Source: Paenibacillus_S vulneris (GTDB lineage: Bacteria > Bacillota > Bacilli > Paenibacillales > NBRC-103111). From it: a stretch of 64,000 nucleotides of DNA. The notes beneath the pieces are model-generated. The model searched no databases and was not told where the DNA came from. It saw only the letters and a list, made by a program, of their open reading frames with translations. A program made the position numbers and the translations under genes. Position 1 is the first letter of the stretch. Each line of letters starts with the position of its first letter. This document shows positions 57,922-64,000 of the stretch, one piece after another. The stretch is from assembly GCF_039543185.1 (NCBI RefSeq), contig NZ_BAABJG010000006.1, forward strand, positions 806,001-870,000, given 5' to 3'.

Positions 57922-59082
57922 CTATGGGGCGGGCTGCGCCAAACCGGGGCCTGAGCCCTTCCACTGCTCGTACCATGTCACAATATTCTCGTTCGGAGCT
58001 ACATCCAGCTCCTCCAGTACCGAGACGAGACGCTTGTACTGCTCTTCAACCGCCGTACGCTCCTTCAAGAGGCCGTACAGCTGCATCAGGGCAAAGTAGC
58101 ATTCTTCGTAATACGGGTATTGCCTCTGCATCCGGTGATATACCATCATTGCATCAGTAATCTTCCCCTGGCGGGCAAAATAATCGGCCAGCAGCATCGC
58201 CTGCTGAAGCCAAAGCGTCCGCAGACGCTGCCGCTCGTTCTCGGCCCACAAATAATCGAAATCGGCCATATAGTCTCCCGTGTACATTTCGAAGAACCGC
58301 TGATGCTCCTGCCAATTTTGTTCGTTCACGGCTCCTGCCGCTCGGATGGCTTGCTCCCATTCCTCCACATCGATACGTATCCGGGAAGCATCCAGCATGT
58401 ACCCTTCCTTGATGCTTAAGCTGCGGATTTCAATGTCCGCTCCCATTCGCTTCAAGTCTTGCCGTACTTGATAAATCGTCGTATACAGATGCGTCTTGGC
58501 CTTCTCCATCTCAAAGTCGGGCCAGAGCATCTCGAACAGCTCCCCCTTGCGGACCAACTGCCCTCTGTGGTGGAATAAATAGGCGAACAATTCTTGCGCC
58601 TTGGCGGTACGCCATTTCAAGGCAATCGGCTCCTTGCCGGGGAATTCGATTTGCATCGTCTGCAGACAACGGATAAGTACGGAGCTGTTCTGGAGCGGCT
58701 CTTCCTCCAGCTTACGGACGGCCTCTACGGATTGCTGAAGCCGTTGAACCGTACGGGCCAATCGATCCCTCTGTATAGGCTTCATGACGTAATCCAGCGC
58801 ATTCAGCTCGAAGGCCTGAACCGCATATTCGTCATACGCGGTTACGAATACAATTTCGACCGCAGGACAGACCTCCTGCATCAGTTCAGCGGCCCGCAGG
58901 CCGTAGATCTCCGGCATATTAATGTCCAGGAACACCACATCAGGCCGCAATGCTCCAACCGCCTCTATAGCTTGATTCGGCTCCATATAACTGCCGATCA
59001 CTTCGATTCCCGACATATCCCCCAGCAGCTTGTTCAGCTGCATCAAAGCAAGACGTTCATCATCCACCAGAATAGCCTTCAT
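57922..59082 (-). CDS. Response regulator with SARP-type activator domain
   Basis: A 386-residue regulator. Receiver: AILVDDERLALMQLNKLLGD, phospho-acceptor Asp in DVVFLDINMPEIYGLRAAEL, Lys in ALDYVMKPIQRDR. The middle has an OmpR/SARP-like winged helix (WRTAKAQELFAYLFHHRGQL, KGELFEMLWPDFEMEKAKTH). The C-terminal bacterial transcriptional activator domain is tetratricopeptide-like (WQEHQRFFEMYTGDYMADFD, AMLLADYFARQGKITDAMMV). AAGGGG selects ATG 59082. No kinase gene is adjacent. Divergent from the cyclic-di-GMP enzyme gene, which it may control. Confidence 0.9.
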   Translation of the reverse strand: MKAILVDDERLALMQLNKLLGDMSGIEVIGSYMEPNQAIEAVGALRPDVVFLDINMPEIYGLRAAELMQEVCPAVEIVFVTAYDEYAVQAFELNALDYVMKPIQRDRLARTVQRLQQSVEAVRKLEEEPLQNSSVLIRCLQTMQIEFPGKEPIALKWRTAKAQELFAYLFHHRGQLVRKGELFEMLWPDFEMEKAKTHLYTTIYQVRQDLKRMGADIEIRSLSIKEGYMLDASRIRIDVEEWEQAIRAAGAVNEQNWQEHQRFFEMYTGDYMADFDYLWAENERQRLRTLWLQQAMLLADYFARQGKITDAMMVYHRMQRQYPYYEECYFALMQLYGLLKERTAVEEQYKRLVSVLEELDVAPNENIVTWYEQWKGSGPGLAQPAP

Positions 59083-59324
59083 CGTTATCCCCTTACCCTT
59101 CTGCGGAGCCCATTCCATTTACTTATCCGTGATGTCGTATATATCATCTGCTTCAACGAAATGCCCTTGTGTCCGGAAATTGTTCAGAAATTGTTTAGTG
59201 TACTGCGATACAATACCATTTTAATAGTAAATAGGCTTCAGGATGTTTGGATACATTCGCTCATCCATTATCTCCCTCTCCATGTCATCTAAGGCCTCTA
59301 TCGCACATAAGGAGTGGTTCATCT

Positions 59325-61337
59325 ATGCCCATCGAAGGATCCTATAATTATTATATCGCATCGCTTTCCGTTGTCATTGCGATACTGACCTCGTATGCGG
59401 CTTTAAATATTGCATCCAAAATCTCGCTGTCCAAAGGAACTATCCATCATTTCTGGTTATTTGCAGGCTCCTTTGTGATGGGCAGCGGTATTTGGTCCAT
59501 GCATTTTGTCGGAATGCTGTCGTTTCACCTTCACGTTCCGGTCCATTACGATGCCCTGTGGACTCTTGTATCCATGGCGTCCAGCATCGCGGCCTCATTA
59601 ATTGCCTTCTATACTACCATACCTAAAAATAGGAGCAGGAACAAGATCGCCGTAGGCGGTTTTTTTATGGGAAGCGGTATCATTTGTATGCATTATACCG
59701 GAATGGCGGCCATGCAAATGCCGCTTCAGCTGGAATACGACCAATTCTATTGGATCTTGTCCGCTTTGGTCGCTTTGGCGGGATCTTATATCGCCTTGGT
59801 ACTGCTGCTTCGTTCCCGAAATCTGCCGGCTTCCCGATCGATTAAGTGGCTGTCTGCCCTGATCATGGGATTCGCTGTTTGCGGCATGCATTATACAGGG
59901 ATGAAGGCGGCCGTATTCCGGGATGTTTCCCATCCGGCATTCGTCAATGAAGATCTGAATATGATGGACCCTCTGCTGCTTGCAGGAGTCACTTTTACCG
60001 TCCTTATCATTTTAACGATCTCCTGGGGGGCCGTGCTTTTTGACCGCCATGTGCTGGAGAAGCTGGCTTACACCGATGCGATTACCGGATTGCCCAACCG
60101 TAATGAAATGAACCGTTTCTTCGATACGTACCGGGATGAGGATTCCCTGGGGGTCTTGTTTCTCGATCTGGATCAGTTCAAGGTCATCAACGATACGCTA
60201 GGACATCACATTGGAGATATGCTTATTAAGGAAATGGGAAACCGGCTGCGGCCTTTCATTACGAGCACACAACAGGTGTTCCGAATGGGCGGAGACGAAT
60301 TTCTCATTATTATCCGCGACTGTCAGCAAGAGCTGTGCGAGCGGCTCGCCGATCAGATTTTGCACAAGATCAAGCAGCCCTACTATCTCGATAACAACGA
60401 GCTGTACATTACGGCAAGCGTAGGGATCAGCATCGGTTGTATCGAACCAACGGACCGCTCGGTTTTATTGAAAAAAGCCGATACGGCCATGTACAAGGCC
60501 AAGGGCCTCGGCAAAAATCAATATTTTGTCTACAGCGAGGAAGCTGGAACGGCTGCCCTGCGCCGAATGGAGCTGGAGAAGGATCTGCGCAGAGCTTTGG
60601 ATCATCAGCAATTTTTCGTTGAATATCAGCCCAAATGGAATGTGATGACGAATCGGCCCTATGGCTTTGAAGCGCTGCTTCGTTGGAACCACCCGCGGCT
60701 CGGTGTCATTGCTCCGACAGAGTTCATCCCTATCGCCGAGGAGACCGGGTTGATCATCCCGTTGACGCGATGGGTACTGGAGGAGGCCTGCGAGCAATGC
60801 ATGAGACTTCAGCAAAAAGGGCTGCGCCAGCCGCTCTCCGTCAATCTCTCCATACGATTGTTTAAAAGCGACAGCTTGCTGGACATCGTACAATCCGTAT
60901 TATCCAAAACCGGCATCGCCCCCACCTTGCTCGAGCTGGAGATTACAGAGTCCATGGTTCTCTACGATGTCAAGGACATTGTACGGCAGCTTAGCTCGAT
61001 CCGCGCACTCGGCGTCAAAGTATCCATGGATGACTTCGGAACGGGTTACTCGTCTATCGGGCTGCTGGATCAAATCCCTATCGATGCCCTGAAGCTGGAC
61101 CGGCTGTTCACCATGGATCTGCATAATCCAAGCAAGCGGGCTATTATTCATGCCATCGTATTGATGGCCGAGAGCCTGCAATTGGACGTCATCGCCGAAG
61201 GTGTCGAGAACAAGGAGCATCTGGAGCTGCTTCAGCAATTAGGCTGCAAAGTGATGCAGGGCTATTATTACAGCAAGCCGATGGCACGTGATGAGATGGA
61301 AGCATGGCTGAAATCGAAGGAATCCCCCGACTATTAG
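59325..61337 (+). CDS. MHYT-GGDEF-EAL cyclic-di-GMP turnover protein
   Basis: A 670-residue membrane protein. Seven N-terminal helices contain MHYT repeats (IWSMHFVGML, IICMHYTGMAAM, VCGMHYTGMKAA), thought to bind copper and sense gases. The GGDEF cyclase domain has an intact MGGDEFLII near residue 322 but no RxxD inhibitory site five residues before. The EAL phosphodiesterase keeps FEALLRW, SVNLSIRLF, LEITESM, MDDFGTGYSS, ALKLDRLF and IAEGVENKEH. AAGGAG selects ATG 59325. Both activities look possible. Divergent from the SARP-type regulator. Confidence 0.93.
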   Translation: MPIEGSYNYYIASLSVVIAILTSYAALNIASKISLSKGTIHHFWLFAGSFVMGSGIWSMHFVGMLSFHLHVPVHYDALWTLVSMASSIAASLIAFYTTIPKNRSRNKIAVGGFFMGSGIICMHYTGMAAMQMPLQLEYDQFYWILSALVALAGSYIALVLLLRSRNLPASRSIKWLSALIMGFAVCGMHYTGMKAAVFRDVSHPAFVNEDLNMMDPLLLAGVTFTVLIILTISWGAVLFDRHVLEKLAYTDAITGLPNRNEMNRFFDTYRDEDSLGVLFLDLDQFKVINDTLGHHIGDMLIKEMGNRLRPFITSTQQVFRMGGDEFLIIIRDCQQELCERLADQILHKIKQPYYLDNNELYITASVGISIGCIEPTDRSVLLKKADTAMYKAKGLGKNQYFVYSEEAGTAALRRMELEKDLRRALDHQQFFVEYQPKWNVMTNRPYGFEALLRWNHPRLGVIAPTEFIPIAEETGLIIPLTRWVLEEACEQCMRLQQKGLRQPLSVNLSIRLFKSDSLLDIVQSVLSKTGIAPTLLELEITESMVLYDVKDIVRQLSSIRALGVKVSMDDFGTGYSSIGLLDQIPIDALKLDRLFTMDLHNPSKRAIIHAIVLMAESLQLDVIAEGVENKEHLELLQQLGCKVMQGYYYSKPMARDEMEAWLKSKESPDY

Positions 61338-61387
61338 CAGACCATTCCTCCTATATAGTTAACGTCATAAAATGAATAAAAGCCCAA

Positions 61388-61416
61388 AAACCGGCCATGC
61401 AGCGCATGACCGGTTT
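61388..61416. terminator. Bidirectional terminator between convergent genes
   Basis: AAACCGG (61388-61394) and CCGGTTT (61410-61416) enclose a CATGC/GCATG inner stem; T-rich on both strands. It serves the cyclic-di-GMP enzyme (+) and the S-layer-type protein (-). Confidence 0.85.
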
Positions 61417-61428
61417 CTTGTTGTTTCT

Positions 61429-64000
61429 TTATTGCACATCATCTGCAAGCTTGCTCTTCCAAGCTTCGCTTCCGTTCTGATTGCGGGTGGATTCGTGGGA
61501 AATCGTTGCTTCCTGCACGTCACCAAAGCCCCAATGGCTTTCCGGAACATCCGGGAATACGACCTCGGTACCTTGGAGAGGACCGCGGTACAGCATACGG
61601 TTAATCATCGTTACCGCTTCAACCCTGCGGATGCTGTCGTTCGGTTTGAACGAACCGTCTTGATAGCCTGCAAGGAACTTACCACGGTACAATTGCTCAA
61701 TAGCATTAGCAGCCCAGTGGCCTTCCGTATCCTGGAAGTGATACTCCGTCGGCGACGCAGCACTTAATTTCAGGAAGCGAGCCATAACGGACGCCAGCTC
61801 TCCGCGGGACACCTGAGCTTCCGGACGGAAGCTTCCGTCTTCGAAGCCGCTGAAGTAACCATGCTTCGTAGCAATCTTGATGTAGTTAGCCGCCCAGTGG
61901 CTCTCTTGAACATCGTTATAAGCCAAAGCGTCATTCACGTTCACATTTTCCGTTAATCTCGCAACGATAGCTGCCAGCTCAGCGCGTGTCAGCGTGTTGT
62001 CCGGATGGAATTTGCCATCTGGGTAACCGAGAATATAACGTTGGTGCTTAAGATCACCGAAGCGGTCGGAGAATACTTTCACCTTCACTGCGGAATCTGC
62101 TTTTACATCCGTTGTTCCGTTCACTGCAAATTGACCGGAAAGGTCGAACTCTGCGTCAGCCGCTGTCAGAAGACCCCATTTCAATACTACCTTGAAGCTT
62201 CCGTCTTGTCCGGCAGGCAAATCGGAGATGTTCCATGTGATCTTGTCGCCGTTAACCGTACCACCGCCAGCGCTCACCACTTCCGCCCCTTTAGGGATGT
62301 TAAAGGTGATTACGCCGTTCATCGAAGAAGTAGTAGGGTTTTTATAGTCGATCGTAACCGTAGATTGTTCGCCTTCCTTGACCATGTTTTTGTCAACCGT
62401 CAGGTTTAAGGATGGTTGTGTAACCGGTGGCACGTAGCTGGAGCCGCCGCCTCCGGAGCTACGGCGATCCGAAGAAGGAATTCTGCGCATAGCGAAATCC
62501 AAGCCAATGACATCTTGTCCTACATGGATGATGCCGTCTTTGATATAGCTGGTTGAGCCATTAGCTGCCTCTACGTTCGGTTTGGCATCCAAAGTGTTGT
62601 AATTGATATAACCCGGTTTGGAAGCAACAATGTAGTAATCTCCATCCGGATAAACCATCCAGGCATACTGTCCGAATGCATCCGTTATTTGCGGGTTATG
62701 GTTTTTATTCGGTGCAAAATCTGGCAGCTCTGGCAAGCTTACTTCGGTATGAGCTGTACGGCCTTTTTGTTTGTTCAGCTCTGTATCCGCCCAGTACAGC
62801 TTCGTAGTAACCCCTTCAAGAACTTGTCCGGTGTACGCATCGGTAACCACACCGAATGGGTCGATCAAGGAATAGACAACGCCCAATTCCCCGTTCTTGT
62901 TTACTTTCACTGTTGTCGATGGTCCGGCTAATAATGTTCCGTTCGGTGCTTTAATTTGGTACGTAATTTTATATTCGCCTTGTGGTATGTCGGCCAATTC
63001 GAAATTACCTTCTGCATTTAGCGGAAGTGTAGTCTTAAAGGAATTGCCGTTCAAGCCTTCTACCAGCACGCTTACATTTCCGTTTCCGAACAGGCTGCCT
63101 ACGTTTGGCTGCGAGTTCGATCCGGAAGAAGCAACGAACAATACACCACTGATTTTGTTGGCAGAGTCAACCTTTTGGCCAACGCCGCTTAATGGACCTA
63201 CAACTGCTGTTTGTGTTTGCTTCAGAGTGACGGTTCGGTTGCCGATTTGCACCGGTGTCTCGATATTCATCGTGTACGTGAAGTCACCACGAGGAACAGG
63301 GATGACATAAGAACCGTCCGGTCCTGTCGTTACTGTCGAGTTAAAATCGATTACGCCGTCGCCGTCAAAATCAGCTGTTACTGCAACGGTTGCTCCGGCA
63401 GCAGGCTTGCCTGTCACTTGGTCCATAACGAACCCGGTTACGGCAGCAGGCATATACGTCATATTAACGCTTTGCTGTTGAGACAATCCGGACTTCGCGT
63501 CGGTTGCCGTTGCGGTAATAACTTCGCTAACAGGGATAATGCCTTGCAGAGCCGGCACTGTATATTCCGCAGAAGCTATACCTTGATCATTCGTCATTAC
63601 TGTAATATCGCCAGTAGAGCCATTGCCAAAATGGAATGTAACCGGTACTCCGGCAACAGGCTCGCCGTTTGGAGAAGTTGCTTTGGCGTTCAATGTCACC
63701 TTGGTGTTGCCGTCGGCTACAACAGTCTCAGGCGAAGTGCTGAAGGTCAGGTTGAATGCAGGAGCCTGATCTTGTACCACAATCGTTTGAGTTGTCGTCT
63801 TGCCGTCAAAGGTAACCGTAATAGTCGTTGTTCCCGGAGCTTTGGCTGTAATCAAGCCATTAGCATCCACTGTAGCAACAGCCGGATTCGAGGAGCTGTA
63901 CGTTGCTTGCTTCGTTACATCCTTAACGCTCTCATCCAGATACACTGCGCTTGCTTTGGTTTGTTTAGTTGTTCCTGTTACGAGAATAGCATTTGCCGGA
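61429..64000 (-). CDS. SLH-domain surface protein with Ig-like repeats (5' end outside window)
   Basis: At least 856 residues; the frame is open through the right edge. Domains in order: BIG2-like Ig (SSNPAVATVDANGLITAKAP), BIG1-like Ig (VVADGNTKVTLNAKATSPNG), carboxypeptidase-regulatory-like units (GFVMDQVTGKPAAGATVAVT), further beta-sandwiches, a Gly/Ser linker (SSGGGGSSYVPP), a DUF11-like repeat, and three C-terminal SLH domains (FGDLKHQRYILGYPDGKFHP; YNDVQESHWAANYIKIATKH; FQDTEGHWAANAIEQLYRGK). SLH domains bind pyruvylated secondary cell-wall polymer, so it is anchored on the cell surface. Function of the long Ig stalk is unknown. Confidence 0.9.
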   Translation of the reverse strand, partial: PANAILVTGTTKQTKASAVYLDESVKDVTKQATYSSSNPAVATVDANGLITAKAPGTTTITVTFDGKTTTQTIVVQDQAPAFNLTFSTSPETVVADGNTKVTLNAKATSPNGEPVAGVPVTFHFGNGSTGDITVMTNDQGIASAEYTVPALQGIIPVSEVITATATDAKSGLSQQQSVNMTYMPAAVTGFVMDQVTGKPAAGATVAVTADFDGDGVIDFNSTVTTGPDGSYVIPVPRGDFTYTMNIETPVQIGNRTVTLKQTQTAVVGPLSGVGQKVDSANKISGVLFVASSGSNSQPNVGSLFGNGNVSVLVEGLNGNSFKTTLPLNAEGNFELADIPQGEYKITYQIKAPNGTLLAGPSTTVKVNKNGELGVVYSLIDPFGVVTDAYTGQVLEGVTTKLYWADTELNKQKGRTAHTEVSLPELPDFAPNKNHNPQITDAFGQYAWMVYPDGDYYIVASKPGYINYNTLDAKPNVEAANGSTSYIKDGIIHVGQDVIGLDFAMRRIPSSDRRSSGGGGSSYVPPVTQPSLNLTVDKNMVKEGEQSTVTIDYKNPTTSSMNGVITFNIPKGAEVVSAGGGTVNGDKITWNISDLPAGQDGSFKVVLKWGLLTAADAEFDLSGQFAVNGTTDVKADSAVKVKVFSDRFGDLKHQRYILGYPDGKFHPDNTLTRAELAAIVARLTENVNVNDALAYNDVQESHWAANYIKIATKHGYFSGFEDGSFRPEAQVSRGELASVMARFLKLSAASPTEYHFQDTEGHWAANAIEQLYRGKFLAGYQDGSFKPNDSIRRVEAVTMINRMLYRGPLQGTEVVFPDVPESHWGFGDVQEATISHESTRNQNGSEAWKSKLADDVQ

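Noticed and set aside
1..64000. tRNA, rRNA, CRISPR arrays and complete insertion sequences
   Set aside because: Looked for by eye (CCA-ended cloverleaf-like repeats, regularly spaced repeats, transposase motifs with terminal inverted repeats); none found.

Overview
The window reads as chromosome of a spore-forming, sugar-scavenging Gram-positive of the Paenibacillus/Cohnella type. Evidence from the sequence: strong AGGAGG ribosome binding sites throughout, YesM/YesN-type two-component regulators beside lipoprotein-dependent sugar ABC transporters, catabolite-response (cre) elements, a Spo0A-like DNA-binding domain, and a large surface protein ending in three SLH domains. No rRNA, tRNA, CRISPR array or intact insertion sequence was seen. 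Genus assignment is inference.

Layout. 1-3.3 kb: end of an AraC regulator, then an epoxide hydrolase, an AlkZ/YcaQ-like winged-helix protein and a DJ-1/PfpI protein in one coupled plus-strand operon. 3.5-5.9 kb: decayed amidohydrolase, an ECF sigma factor overlapping a membrane Ycf48/BNR-repeat protein, and a decayed histidine phosphatase. 6.3-14.3 kb: minus-strand sugar locus (sensor kinase, response regulator, binding protein, TIM-barrel protein, two permeases, FAD oxidoreductase) with a cre site. 14.5-17.2 kb: two pseudogenes, then a divergent MFS transporter/TetR pair with three palindromes and a short leader ORF. 17.5-27.9 kb: secreted beta-helix protein with twin C-terminal modules, acetyltransferases, a LysR regulator, an aldo/keto reductase, a copper-amine-oxidase-N-like protein and a divergent XRE/unknown pair sharing paired operators.

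28.0-38.4 kb is a defence-like island, all minus strand: membrane NACHT NTPase, DUF2357/PD-(D/E)XK nuclease, McrB-like AAA+ motor, a two-TM zinc-ribbon protein, a membrane-tethered Mrr nuclease, and a Swt1-type HEPN protein with a DUF5343 partner. Three of the seven are predicted membrane proteins, which is the most unusual feature of the window.

38.7-50.0 kb: a catabolic locus with GntR/FCD regulator, AtuA-like (DUF1446) protein, DUF4387, AraC regulator, sugar ABC transporter, two ADP-ribosylglycohydrolase-family enzymes and a decayed ribokinase. Shared operators and a perfect cre match suggest how it is controlled; the gene content suggests uptake and cleavage of a ribosyl- or glycosyl-type conjugate (inference).

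50.1-64.0 kb: TetR/DUF3995 pair with matching operators, a lipoprotein, a TraX-family protein, hisD preceded by a candidate histidine leader peptide and terminator, a Spo0A-C-like coiled-coil protein, a 43-codon small ORF, an ECF-type sigma factor with an unknown neighbour, a CheY-like protein, a SARP-type response regulator, a MHYT-GGDEF-EAL protein and the SLH surface protein that runs off the right edge. Recurrent small pseudogenes at operon boundaries (amidohydrolase, phosphatase, DinB, a secreted protein, ribokinase) show active gene decay between the intact modules.
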